9,788 nt of DNA, from positions 1 through 9,788 of the forward strand of contig JALSGY010000467.1 in assembly GCA_026982515.1 (NCBI GenBank). The letters are read 5' to 3'. Position numbers and translations under genes: made by a program. This DNA comes from Paracoccaceae bacterium. Lineage in GTDB: Bacteria; Pseudomonadota; Alphaproteobacteria; Rhodobacterales; Rhodobacteraceae. Of this stretch, positions 1-6,277 are shown piece after piece. Position 1 is the first letter of the stretch, and each line of letters opens with the position of its first letter. The notes beneath the pieces were generated by a model. The model was not told the DNA's origin and did no database searches. It saw only the letters and a program-made list of their open reading frames with translations.

Positions 1-131
1 CGGCCGAGCGCCGCAGGCGGCTTCGTCAGCTGGGCGTTGCGCTCGTCGGCCGCCCTGGCGGCGCCGGCATCGGGGCCGGGCTGGGCCTTGAGGATTTCAC
101 GAAAATCGGCGAGGGAGGCGAATCTGCTCAT
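1..131 (-). CDS. cobT: Nicotinate-nucleotide--dimethylbenzimidazole phosphoribosyltransferase, N-terminal part (runs off left edge)
   Basis: Only the first 43 codons lie in the window. They read MSRFASLADFREILKAQPGP and continue to LTKPPAALG at residues 35-43. This matches the N-terminal LTKP-x-x-x-LG element of the CobT family, which transfers phosphoribose from nicotinate mononucleotide to the lower-ligand base (usually 5,6-dimethylbenzimidazole), giving alpha-ribazole phosphate for the cobalamin nucleotide loop. The ATG at 131 is preceded at good distance by a purine-rich GGAAAGAAGA Shine-Dalgarno-like stretch. The divergent neighbour is cobS, whose product joins alpha-ribazole to adenosylcobinamide-GDP, so both genes serve the same late cobalamin stage and the context supports the call. 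The catalytic region is outside the window, so integrity cannot be judged. The usual family length is about 335-350 residues. Confidence 0.85.
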   Translation of the reverse strand, partial: MSRFASLADFREILKAQPGPDAGAARAADERNAQLTKPPAALG

Positions 132-210
132 GGTCTTCTTTCCGTTGATTGCGCTGCCACATCTCTTTATCCGTTGCGAACGAATGGCAAGGGAAGAAAG
201 GGGCGCATCC

Positions 211-966
211 ATGTCCGGAAACGACACCGCCCGCCTGCGGCCCGAAGACATCACCGAAGCGCTCGGCCTGCTTACCCGCCTGCCGGTTGCAGCCGACGGC
301 AACCGCGGCGCCAGGGCCGCCTGGGCCTGGCCGCTGGCCGGGGCGATCGTGGCCCTTCCGGTGGGCATTGCCGCCTGGCTGGCGCTGTGGGCCGGACTGG
401 GCGCGATGCTGACGGCGGCGCTGGCGCTGGCACTCATGATCATGCTCACCGGCGCCATGCATGAAGACGGGCTGGCCGATTGCACCGATGGGTTCTGGGG
501 CGGGCAGGAGCGCCAATCGCGGCTTGCGATCATGCGCGACAGCCGGATCGGCACCTACGGGGTGATCGCGCTGGTGCTCTCGCTCCTGGCGCGCTGGTCG
601 GCGCTGGTGATCCTGTTTTCCTCCGGCCATGTGCTGGGCCCGCTGGTGGCCTCAGCCGCCCTGTCGCGGGTGCCGGTGGCCGCCGTCGCGGGCTGGATAA
701 GTCCCGCACGCCGCGACGGGCTGTCGGCGGGCACCGGCCAGCCGGATAACGACACGGTAATCATGGCCGCGCTGGTGGGCATGATCCTGGGGCTGACCTT
801 TGCGGGTTTTGCCGCGATCGGTGCGGCCCTGGTCGTGGCGGCCGCGGGCTGGGTCATGGCGCGGCTGGCCATCGCCAAGGTCGGCGGCCAGAGCGGCGAC
901 GTGCTGGGCGCCACCCAGCAGCTGGCCGAGATCGGCGCGCTGGCGGTGCTTGCCGCCATCGTCTGA
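211..966 (+). CDS. cobS: Adenosylcobinamide-GDP ribazoletransferase (cobalamin synthase)
   Basis: This 251-residue integral inner-membrane protein is of usual length for CobS. It catalyses the joining of adenosylcobinamide-GDP with alpha-ribazole (or its phosphate), a last step of cobalamin synthesis. The family signature MHEDGLAD at residues 83-90, followed by DG at 93-94 and FWGG, is intact; these acidic residues are thought to bind Mg2+ and substrate. A second conserved block, GGQSGDVLGATQQ, lies at 225-237. Hydrophobic Ala/Leu-rich segments at about 41-80, 115-138, 143-163 and 184-220 fit several membrane spans. I chose the ATG at 211 because an AAAGGGG ribosome-binding stretch sits about 7 nt upstream and the product then begins at the usual family start. 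In-frame starts farther upstream, at 37 and 184, would overlap divergent cobT or its leader. No cobalamin riboswitch is visible in the 79-bp spacer from cobT. Confidence 0.95.
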   Translation: MSGNDTARLRPEDITEALGLLTRLPVAADGNRGARAAWAWPLAGAIVALPVGIAAWLALWAGLGAMLTAALALALMIMLTGAMHEDGLADCTDGFWGGQERQSRLAIMRDSRIGTYGVIALVLSLLARWSALVILFSSGHVLGPLVASAALSRVPVAAVAGWISPARRDGLSAGTGQPDNDTVIMAALVGMILGLTFAGFAAIGAALVVAAAGWVMARLAIAKVGGQSGDVLGATQQLAEIGALAVLAAIV

Positions 967-989
967 CGGCCTGCGCGGAATTTGCCATG

Positions 990-1020
990 AAAAAGGCCGC
1001 GGCCCCGGGAGGCTGCGGCC
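990..1020 (-). terminator. Intrinsic terminator downstream of carD
   Basis: Between the convergent stops of cobS (966) and carD (1043) lies a GC-rich inverted repeat: arms 995-1004 and 1011-1020 with a 6-nt loop. Read on the minus strand, the hairpin has 6 outer GC pairs, one A/C mismatch and 3 inner pairs, and is followed directly by TTTTT (990-994). This is the layout of a Rho-independent terminator for carD. On the plus strand the arms pair with one G-U wobble, but no strong T-run follows at once (only TTTT about 8 nt away), so termination of cobS here is possible but weaker. Confidence 0.75.
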
Positions 1021-1042
1021 AGTTGGCGTTTTCGATGCCCGA

Positions 1043-1552
1043 TCAGGCGGCGCGGGAAAGCAGCACTGCGTCCACCTTCTTCTGTGCCTCGCCCTCGTCG
1101 GAGCCGGACACCGCGGCGACTTCGCGGGTCAGCCGCTCCAGCGCGGCCTCGTAGAGCTGGCGTTCGGAATAGCTCTGCTCGCGCTGATCGTCGGTGCGGT
1201 GCAGATCGCGCACCACCTCGGCAATCGCGATCAGGTCGCCCGAGTTGATCTTCTGTTCATATTCCTGCGCCCGGCGCGACCACATGGCCCGCTTGACCTT
1301 GGCCTTGCCCTTGAGCGTGTTCATCGCCTTCGACACCACGTCGGGGGAACTGAGCGAGCGCATACCCACCTCGGTGGCCTTGTGGGTGGGAACCCGCAAG
1401 GTCATCTTGTCCTTCTCGAAGGAGATGACGAAGAGCTCCAGCTCGATGCCGGCGATCTCCTGCTTCTCGATCGAGATGATCTTGCCCACCCCGTGCGCGG
1501 GGTAAACGACGAAGTCGTTGGGGCGGAACTCGAGTTTTCTCTTTTTGCTCAT
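1043..1552 (-). CDS. carD: CarD family transcriptional regulator
   Basis: This 169-residue protein belongs to the CarD/CdnL family, which binds RNA polymerase at promoters and stabilises the open complex. The N-terminal CarD/TRCF RNA-polymerase-interaction domain covers about residues 8-65 and holds the expected DFVVYPAHGVGKI block (13-25). The helical C-terminal domain has the MWSRRAQEYEQKI block, where W91 corresponds to the conserved tryptophan that wedges into the upstream edge of the transcription bubble, followed by SGDLIAIAEVVRDLHR (104-119). Length and motifs are normal for alphaproteobacterial members. The ATG at 1552 is preceded by GAGGAAG about 8 nt upstream. The gene has its own strong-looking promoter behind fdxA and a terminator at 990-1020. 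In Rhodobacter sphaeroides CarD activates promoters lacking T at -7 and, as I recall, represses its own promoter, so autoregulation is a reasonable inference here. Confidence 0.95.
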   Translation of the reverse strand: MSKKRKLEFRPNDFVVYPAHGVGKIISIEKQEIAGIELELFVISFEKDKMTLRVPTHKATEVGMRSLSSPDVVSKAMNTLKGKAKVKRAMWSRRAQEYEQKINSGDLIAIAEVVRDLHRTDDQREQSYSERQLYEAALERLTREVAAVSGSDEGEAQKKVDAVLLSRAA

Positions 1553-1699
1553 GCAAGTGTCTTCCTCATGCGGGGGATCCGGAGCGTCACGTTCATGCCG
1601 GGAACACACACATCTTCCCGTTTCATCCCGTTTTCCGGAGCAAAATATACACCGGCACGGACCTCCGCCCCGGCGAGAACATATCCCCAATGTTGTTTA

Positions 1700-1734
1700 C
1701 ACTGCCAATATAGCAAAAAACCGGGCTTTTTCAA
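1700..1734 (-). promoter_or_regulatory. Putative sigma70-type promoter of carD
   Basis: On the minus strand TTGAAA (1734-1729) and TATATT (1712-1707) are separated by 16 nt, giving 5/6 and 5/6 matches to the -35 and -10 consensus. The predicted start is near 1700, leaving a leader of about 148 nt before the carD ATG. The -10 element ends in T at -7, which many promoters in Rhodobacter lack. A second TATATT occurs at 1649-1644 in the leader without a convincing -35 partner and could be a weak second start. The call rests on sequence match and position only. Confidence 0.6.
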
Positions 1735-1742
1735 AGGCCCGC
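1715..1742 (-). terminator. Terminator-like hairpin downstream of fdxA, overlapping the carD promoter
   Basis: Starting about 26 nt after the fdxA stop, the minus strand carries CGGGC...GCCCG arms (about 1741-1722). GGGC pairs with GCCC, one C is bulged, TTT pairs with AAA, and the loop is GAA. GG and then six T (1720-1715) follow. The layout fits a Rho-independent terminator of modest stability. A further 6-bp inverted repeat (CGGCGG at 1742-1747, CCGCCG at 1762-1767) abuts it just after the fdxA stop. The carD -35 hexamer lies inside the hairpin and the T-tract inside the promoter spacer, so read-through from fdxA and initiation at carD use the same DNA. Confidence 0.5.
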
Positions 1743-1767
1743 GGCGGAACCGGGGCGAAAACCGCCG

Positions 1768-2106
1768 TCAGCCGCCTTCGCCGGGCTTTTCGGAGAAGTA
1801 CTTTTCCAGCTTGCCCTCTTCGCCGGCGCGCTCGTCAGCACCGGGCAGCGGATCCTTCTTGGAGATGATCACCGGCCACATTTCCGCATATTTACGGTTG
1901 AATTCGACCCATTTCTCCATGTCCGGCTCGGTGTCCGGGCGGATCGCGTCGGCGGGGCACTCGGGCTCGCACACGCCGCAGTCGATGCATTCGTCGGGGT
2001 GGATCACCAGCATGTTCTCGCCCTCGTAGAAACAATCCACCGGGCAGACCTCGACGCAGTCGGTGTATTTGCAGGCGATGCAGTTGTCGTTGACGATGTA
2101 GGTCAT
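1768..2106 (-). CDS. fdxA: Seven-iron ferredoxin FdxA ([3Fe-4S][4Fe-4S])
   Basis: This 112-residue acidic cytoplasmic electron carrier is of typical length for the family. The cysteine pattern matches Azotobacter vinelandii ferredoxin I shifted by one residue. By that comparison C9, C17 and C50 would hold the [3Fe-4S] cluster, C21, C40, C43 and C46 the [4Fe-4S] cluster, and C12 and C25 are the extra cysteines near the clusters. Both CP motifs (C21-P22, C50-P51) are present. The C-terminal half (about 57-112) is the long extension of this class and contains KWVEFNRKYAEMWPVI. The ATG at 2106 gives the exact family N-terminus MTYIV, although no strong Shine-Dalgarno is visible before it. The gene lies 55 nt after the S4-protein gene and ahead of carD. 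That neighbourhood is familiar in Rhodobacterales but does not reveal the redox partner. Confidence 0.95.
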   Translation of the reverse strand: MTYIVNDNCIACKYTDCVEVCPVDCFYEGENMLVIHPDECIDCGVCEPECPADAIRPDTEPDMEKWVEFNRKYAEMWPVIISKKDPLPGADERAGEEGKLEKYFSEKPGEGG

Positions 2107-2135
2107 GGCGGGAACACTCTGGCGTTGCGGTTCGC

Positions 2136-2151
2136 CGGTCTAGCTAGACCG
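2136..2151. promoter_or_regulatory. Perfect 16-bp palindrome in the fdxA leader, possible operator
   Basis: CGGTCTAGCTAGACCG is a perfect inverted repeat in the 55-bp spacer between the S4-protein gene and fdxA, with its centre about 37 bp before the fdxA ATG. It could be a binding site for a dimeric regulator, or fold as a 6-bp hairpin with an AGCT loop; no T-tract follows in either direction, so a terminator is unlikely. On the minus strand TTGAAT (2169-2164) lies 17 nt upstream of TAGCTA (2146-2141) inside the palindrome, so the site could cover a weak fdxA -10 element. The function is inference; the symmetry is seen directly. Confidence 0.45.
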
Positions 2152-2161
2152 TTGTGCCGGA

Positions 2162-2536
2162 TCATTCAAGCCACCCGTCGCGGGAAAGGCGCATGGCGCG
2201 GCGGTCTTTCTTGGTCGGCCTCTGGCCCGCTCTCGGGACGGGCGAATCGGCAGCGCCGCCCGATTCGGGGGTAAGGTCTTCGTAAAGCGCCCGGGCCTCG
2301 GGGGCCGGGCCGCGGCGGCGGCCCACCGCAAGCAGCCTTACCACCCTGATTCGGCGCCCCTGCGGAAAGGTCAGCGTATCGCCGGGGCCGATGGCGTGGG
2401 CCGGCTTGCCGACCCGGGCGGAATTGACCCGCACATGCCCCGCCGAGACCACCTTCGCGGCCAGGCTCCTGGTCTTGAAGAAACGCGCATACCACAGCCA
2501 CTTGTCGAGGCGGATATGGGCCGGGGCGTCGGCCAC
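2162..2536 (-). CDS. S4-domain RNA-binding protein, Hsp15-like
   Basis: This 124-residue basic protein carries an S4 RNA-binding domain at about residues 8-57, beginning RLDKWLWYARFFKTRSLA and containing VSAGHVRVNSARVGKPAHAI, the typical alpha-L fold signature. After it comes an Arg-rich C-terminal tail (about 65-124) ending in KKDRRAMRLSRDGWLE. The domain plan resembles Hsp15 (HslR), which binds the large ribosomal subunit carrying a nascent chain, but assignment to that exact role is inferred. The start is a GTG at 2536 directly after the TGA of the upstream helicase gene (TGA|GTG, no spacer), with AAGGACAAGGG within the helicase end as ribosome-binding site. Translation is therefore probably coupled. 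No other in-frame start leaves the S4 domain complete. With the helicase it makes an RNA-handling pair. Confidence 0.9.
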   Translation of the reverse strand: MADAPAHIRLDKWLWYARFFKTRSLAAKVVSAGHVRVNSARVGKPAHAIGPGDTLTFPQGRRIRVVRLLAVGRRRGPAPEARALYEDLTPESGGAADSPVPRAGQRPTKKDRRAMRLSRDGWLE

Positions 2537-5332
2537 TCAGCCCTTGTCCTTCAGCCCCATGAGCGCGGCGGCAAAGGGGTTGTCGGGGTCGATTTCGTCT
2601 TTTTTCGGCGGGCGGGCGGTAAACTTTCGGGGCTTGTTGCCGCCCTTGGGCGGGCGCTTGCCCTTCGGCTTGCCGCGCGGCTTGCCCTGCCCGGCGGGGC
2701 GCGCCTTGCCCGCAGACCGCCCGGGCCGGTTCCCGCGCCAGGTGAAGACGTAGAAGACTTCCATCTCGGGGCCGTCCTCTGCCGCGGCATCGCCTTCCGT
2801 TGCATCCTGCGGCGGTTCCCCGGCGGTGGTGGGCGCCTCTTCCTGCGGGGCGGGCGAGGCTTCCTTCGGCGCCGCGCTGCCGGGCTCTGCACCTTCGGCG
2901 GCCCCGGCCGTTTCGGCTGGGGCGGTTTCGGCAGGCGCCGCGGCAGATGCCGTCTTCACTTTCTCGCGAGTGCCCCGCTCGGCCCGGTAGCCCAGCCCCT
3001 GCATCAGGTCGGCGAACTGCTCCAGCGTCATGCCGGTAATCGAGAGCATGTCCGGATTGGCCTCGAAGCCGGCGCGGCTGTCGCAGGTACGCAGCAGGTC
3101 GGCCAGCCGCTCCAGCATGTCGATGCGGATCGCCCGGCTGCCGGCCCGGCGATAGCCCGACATGGCGTGATAGCCCTCCGGCGCGCCCTCGGCCACCGGG
3201 ATGGTCACCAGCCCCGGCGGCGGACTTTCGGGAAACTCGTCAAGCCCCCTGGCCAGGGACCAGAGCACCAGCCGCAGCCGGGTGGGTGCCGGTTTCAGCA
3301 ACAGCGGCATGAAGATGGTGAACTGGCCGAAACGCACCCCGTGCTTGCGCAGCGCCCCACGCATTTCCTGATCCAGTTCCCTGACCTCGGCGGCCACCTT
3401 CTCGCGCGGGATGATGCCGAAGTTCTCCACCAGCCGGAAGGCGAAGCCGCGCGCCAGCCCGGTGAGCGCCTCGTCGCGGCTCATGGCCAGCAGCGGCTCG
3501 AACAAGGTGGCGATCTTGCGGTCGATGAAATGCTGCAACCGGCGCCGGACCCTGGCGGCCACCTCTTCCCCCGCGCCCTCGTCGACGAAGGCCACCACCT
3601 GCGGCCTGAGCGGCTCCGGCCCGGCCACCAGCTTGCCCACCGCATGTTCGCCCCACATCAGGCCGCCCTGTTCGGTGAAGTCGATCTCGGTATCGGGGGC
3701 GTTGTAGAAACGATCGGCCCGCAGGTGGAACTCAGGCTTCAGGGCCTGCATGGCAGCGCTGGCAAGCGTTTTCGCCTGGTCCGGGGTGGCGGAGGCATCC
3801 TGTCTGAAGCGAAACCCCTCAAGACGGCCCACGAACTGATCCTCGACCGTCACCTCACCCTTGTCGTTCACCTTCGCCACGAGGCTCTCCTTCTGCTTCA
3901 ACCGGCGAAGCAGAACGCTTGTCCGCCGATCAACGAATCTCTGCGTCAGGGCGCTGTGCAGCGCATCCGACAATCGGTCTTCTACCGCGCGCGTCTCCTC
4001 ACGCCAACGGGATTCATCATCCACCCAGCCCCGGCGCTGGGCCACGTAGGTCCAGGTGCGGACATAGGCCAGCCGCCTGGAGAGCGTGTCGATGTCGCCC
4101 TCCACCCGGTCGATGCGCCGCACCTGGGCGGCAAGCCACTCGTCGGGCACCCGGCCATGTTCGTGCAGGAAGGTGAAGATCTTCTCCAGAAGACCGGCAT
4201 GTTCGGCCGCCGAGATGCCCCGGAAATCGGGAATCCGACACACGTCCCACAACAACCGCACGCTGGCCGGAGAAGAGGCCCGCGCCCGCACCTCGCCCAG
4301 CCCGGCCAGCGATTTCAATGCGCGCAGATCATCGCTTTCGCGCACGCGCGCAAGCCAGGGGTCGTCGGTGCGCGCCTCCAGCGAGGCCAGCAGATGCGCC
4401 AGCGAGCCGAACTCCAGCCGCGCATTGCGCCATTGCAGCTTGCGCACCGGTGCAAAGCGGTGCTCCTCGATGGCTTCGGCCACCTCCGGCCCCAGACGCC
4501 CGGCCTCGCCGGTCGTGCCGAAGGTGCCGTCGTCGAGGTAGCGCCCGGCCCGGCCGGCGATCTGGGCCAGTTCGCCGGGCATGAGCGGGCGCATCCGCCG
4601 GCCGTCGAACTTGGTGAGCGAGGAAAAGGCGACGTGGTCGATATCGAGGTTGAGCCCCATGCCGATGGCATCGGTGGCCACCAGGTAATCCACGTCTCCG
4701 TTCTGGTAGATCTCCACCTGCTTGTTGCGGGTGCGCGGGCTGAGCGCCCCCATCACCACCGCCGCGCCCCCCTTCTGACGGCGCAGAAGCTCGGCAATGG
4801 CATAGACGTTTTCCACCGAGAAACCGACGATGGCCGAACGCGGGCTCATGCGGGAAATCTTCTTCTCGCCGGTGAACGTCAGCTTCGAGAAGCGCTCGCG
4901 GCGGAGGAACCGCGCCTTCGGTACCAGCTCCGCAATCGCCGCGCGCATGGTATCGGCCCCCATGAACAGCGTCTCGTGGCGACCGCGGGCGCGCAGCAGC
5001 CGGTCTGTGAACACATGCCCTCGCTCGGGATCGGCGCACAGCTGGATCTCGTCGACGGCCAGAAACTCCGTCCCCAGCCCCTCGGGCATGGCCTCGACGG
5101 TGCACACCCAGTAGCGGGCGCCTTCGGGCACGATGCGCTCTTCGCCGGTGATCAGCGCCACCACCCCGGCGCCCCTCAGCGCCGCCACCCGCTCGTAGAC
5201 CTCGCGCGCCAGCAGACGCAGCGGCAGACCGATGACACCGGTGCGGTGGCCCAGCATCCGCTTGATCGCGTAATGGGTCTTGCCGGTGTTCGTCGGGCCG
5301 AGGACCGCAGTGATCCTTGACTGCTCGGCCAT
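2537..5332 (-). CDS. SUV3-like DExH/D-box RNA helicase
   Basis: This 931-residue protein belongs to the bacterial homologues of the mitochondrial RNA helicase SUV3, common in alphaproteobacteria. Walker A GPTNTGKT is at 12-19, the DEIQ Walker B box at 94-97, motif V VATDAIGMGLNLDI at 218-231 and motif VI QIAGRAGR at 257-264, all intact. A long helical C-terminal region follows (about 270-788). The last 140 residues are low-complexity: an Ala/Glu/Pro-rich acidic stretch (about 794-856), a short hydrophobic block MEVFYVFTW (857-865), a Lys/Arg/Gly/Pro-rich basic stretch (868-911) and a terminal NPFAAALMGLK (918-928). Members are expected to unwind RNA or RNA/DNA hybrids with ATP; the bacterial substrate is not shown by sequence. 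The ATG at 5332 leaves 13 residues before the Walker A lysine region, as expected for SUV3-type enzymes lacking the mitochondrial leader. The gene is 25 nt after the TPR gene and abuts the S4 gene. Confidence 0.9.
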   Translation of the reverse strand: MAEQSRITAVLGPTNTGKTHYAIKRMLGHRTGVIGLPLRLLAREVYERVAALRGAGVVALITGEERIVPEGARYWVCTVEAMPEGLGTEFLAVDEIQLCADPERGHVFTDRLLRARGRHETLFMGADTMRAAIAELVPKARFLRRERFSKLTFTGEKKISRMSPRSAIVGFSVENVYAIAELLRRQKGGAAVVMGALSPRTRNKQVEIYQNGDVDYLVATDAIGMGLNLDIDHVAFSSLTKFDGRRMRPLMPGELAQIAGRAGRYLDDGTFGTTGEAGRLGPEVAEAIEEHRFAPVRKLQWRNARLEFGSLAHLLASLEARTDDPWLARVRESDDLRALKSLAGLGEVRARASSPASVRLLWDVCRIPDFRGISAAEHAGLLEKIFTFLHEHGRVPDEWLAAQVRRIDRVEGDIDTLSRRLAYVRTWTYVAQRRGWVDDESRWREETRAVEDRLSDALHSALTQRFVDRRTSVLLRRLKQKESLVAKVNDKGEVTVEDQFVGRLEGFRFRQDASATPDQAKTLASAAMQALKPEFHLRADRFYNAPDTEIDFTEQGGLMWGEHAVGKLVAGPEPLRPQVVAFVDEGAGEEVAARVRRRLQHFIDRKIATLFEPLLAMSRDEALTGLARGFAFRLVENFGIIPREKVAAEVRELDQEMRGALRKHGVRFGQFTIFMPLLLKPAPTRLRLVLWSLARGLDEFPESPPPGLVTIPVAEGAPEGYHAMSGYRRAGSRAIRIDMLERLADLLRTCDSRAGFEANPDMLSITGMTLEQFADLMQGLGYRAERGTREKVKTASAAAPAETAPAETAGAAEGAEPGSAAPKEASPAPQEEAPTTAGEPPQDATEGDAAAEDGPEMEVFYVFTWRGNRPGRSAGKARPAGQGKPRGKPKGKRPPKGGNKPRKFTARPPKKDEIDPDNPFAAALMGLKDKG

Positions 5333-5357
5333 CCTGTCCGCTCCGTACTGTCAGATG

Positions 5358-5918
5358 TCAGAGTTCGGTGCCGCCGAGCTCTTTTTCCAGTCTTTCGACG
5401 GCTTCTTTTATTTCGGGCTTGCGCGGATGTATAGCCAGCGCCCGGCGATAGGCCTCCAGCGCGGCCTTGCCATTGCCGCTCTCCTCGAGAATCACCCCAA
5501 GCCCCGTGAGCGCCCCGAAATGGCGCGGCTCCAGCTCAAGCGTGCGGGCGATATCGGCCAGCGCCGGACCGTAGAGGCCGGCGTTGAAATAGGCGGTTGC
5601 GCGGGCGTTCCAGCCTTCGGGGAAATCGGGCGCGTGGTCGATGAGCGCGGTGAAATGGGCGATCGCCGCTTCCCAGTCCTCGGCCTGCATCGCCTTGCGG
5701 CCGCGCTCCAGCAGCAGGTCCATCGCCGCCGAACCCGAGTGCGACCAGGCATTCCAGATATCTTCCTCGATGGCCTGCCACTCGCCCTCTCCGGCCCGGG
5801 CCAGCCGCTCGAACAGCCCGTCGAGCCGGCCCGATTGCGCCGAAAGGGGCTGAATCAGGGCAATTGTCACGAAAAGTGCCGTAACGACGGATTTGAATTT
5901 GCCGGCCAGTATGAGCAT
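5358..5918 (-). CDS. Exported tetratricopeptide repeat protein
   Basis: The product has 186 residues. A Sec-type signal peptide is likely at 1-27: basic GKFK, a hydrophobic core VVTALFVTIALI, then PLSA before Q28. No lipobox cysteine is seen, so the protein is probably a soluble periplasmic one. Three TPR units follow: about 67-98 (AMQAEDWEAAIAHFTALIDH), 101-134 (WNARATAYFNAGLYGPALAD) and 135-168 (ALTGLGVILEESGNGKAALE). TPRs are protein-interaction scaffolds; the partner is unknown. I chose the ATG at 5918 because it starts a normal signal peptide, although the Shine-Dalgarno is weak. An in-frame ATG at 5990 would overlap the start of the divergent SCP2-like gene and add residues before the signal. 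The gene precedes the RNA helicase by 25 nt and is probably co-transcribed with it, an odd pairing for an exported protein. Confidence 0.85.
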   Translation of the reverse strand: MLILAGKFKSVVTALFVTIALIQPLSAQSGRLDGLFERLARAGEGEWQAIEEDIWNAWSHSGSAAMDLLLERGRKAMQAEDWEAAIAHFTALIDHAPDFPEGWNARATAYFNAGLYGPALADIARTLELEPRHFGALTGLGVILEESGNGKAALEAYRRALAIHPRKPEIKEAVERLEKELGGTEL

Positions 5919-5988
5919 ATCGGTGGCGAATGTAGCGCACCGGGGCACGAATGCCACCTGCAAGCCGGTCACAAAGAGAGGAAATTTC

Positions 5989-6276
5989 ATGAGCGATGTA
6001 ATCGACGCCGCCGTCAAGGCCCTCAACGAGAAGATGGAAGCGGGTTTCGAGGGAAGCGCCAAGTTCGTCATCGAGGGCGAGGGCGCGGTGATGATCGGCC
6101 CCGACGGGGCGCGCGCCGGCGACGAAGAGGCCGATGTCACCCTGACCGCCGATGCCGAGACCTTCCAGGCGATGCTGGAAGGCGAGCTCAACCCCACCGC
6201 CGCCTTCATGTCCGGCAAGCTGACGGTGGACGGCGACATGGGGCTGGCCATGCAGCTCGGCTCGGCGCTGACCTGA
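5989..6276 (+). CDS. SCP2 sterol-binding-domain-like protein
   Basis: This 95-residue protein consists almost wholly of one SCP2-like domain. It starts with an amphipathic helix (VIDAAVKALNEKM, 4-16), has beta strands around FVIEGEGAVMIGPDG (27-40) and DVTLTADAETFQAML (49-63), and the conserved NPTAAFMSGKLTVDGDMGLAMQL block (68-90) that forms part of the hydrophobic pocket. SCP2 domains bind lipids and other hydrophobic ligands, but bacterial stand-alone members mostly lack a proven ligand. The ATG at 5989 is preceded by GAGAGGA about 7 nt upstream, a strong ribosome-binding site. The stop codon is 1 nt before the ATG of the hydrolase gene, so the two are almost surely co-transcribed. The gene is divergent from the TPR gene, with 70 bp between their start codons. 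A plausible -35 (TTGAAT at 5894) lies inside the TPR gene, but no good -10 follows. Confidence 0.85.
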   Translation: MSDVIDAAVKALNEKMEAGFEGSAKFVIEGEGAVMIGPDGARAGDEEADVTLTADAETFQAMLEGELNPTAAFMSGKLTVDGDMGLAMQLGSALT

Positions 6277-6277
6277 G

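Noticed and set aside
37..210. N-terminal extension of cobS to an upstream start at 37 or 184
   Set aside because: It would overlap the divergent cobT gene or its leader, and the added residues are not CobS-like. The ATG at 211 has a ribosome-binding site and the expected start.
1690..1767. AT-richer stretch before carD as a possible sign of inserted foreign DNA
   Set aside because: It is short and fully explained by the promoter and terminator T-tract; no repeats, target duplications or transposase remnants flank it.
1742..1767. 6-bp inverted repeat CGGCGG/CCGCCG just after the fdxA stop as a separate regulatory element
   Set aside because: The arms are short with a 14-nt loop and no T-tract of their own. 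Such GC repeats are expected by chance in this GC-rich DNA, so it is only mentioned as a possible helper of the neighbouring terminator.
2396..5320. Very long open frame (974 codons) on the plus strand, antisense to the helicase gene
   Set aside because: Its composition (Gly/His/Arg/Gln/Pro-rich, no domain signature) is that of the antisense of a GC-rich gene with strong third-position GC bias, while the minus strand has clear helicase motifs.
5919..6251. Upstream in-frame extension of the TPR gene
   Set aside because: It lies antisense to the SCP2-like gene. The signal peptide beginning at 5918 marks the real N-terminus.
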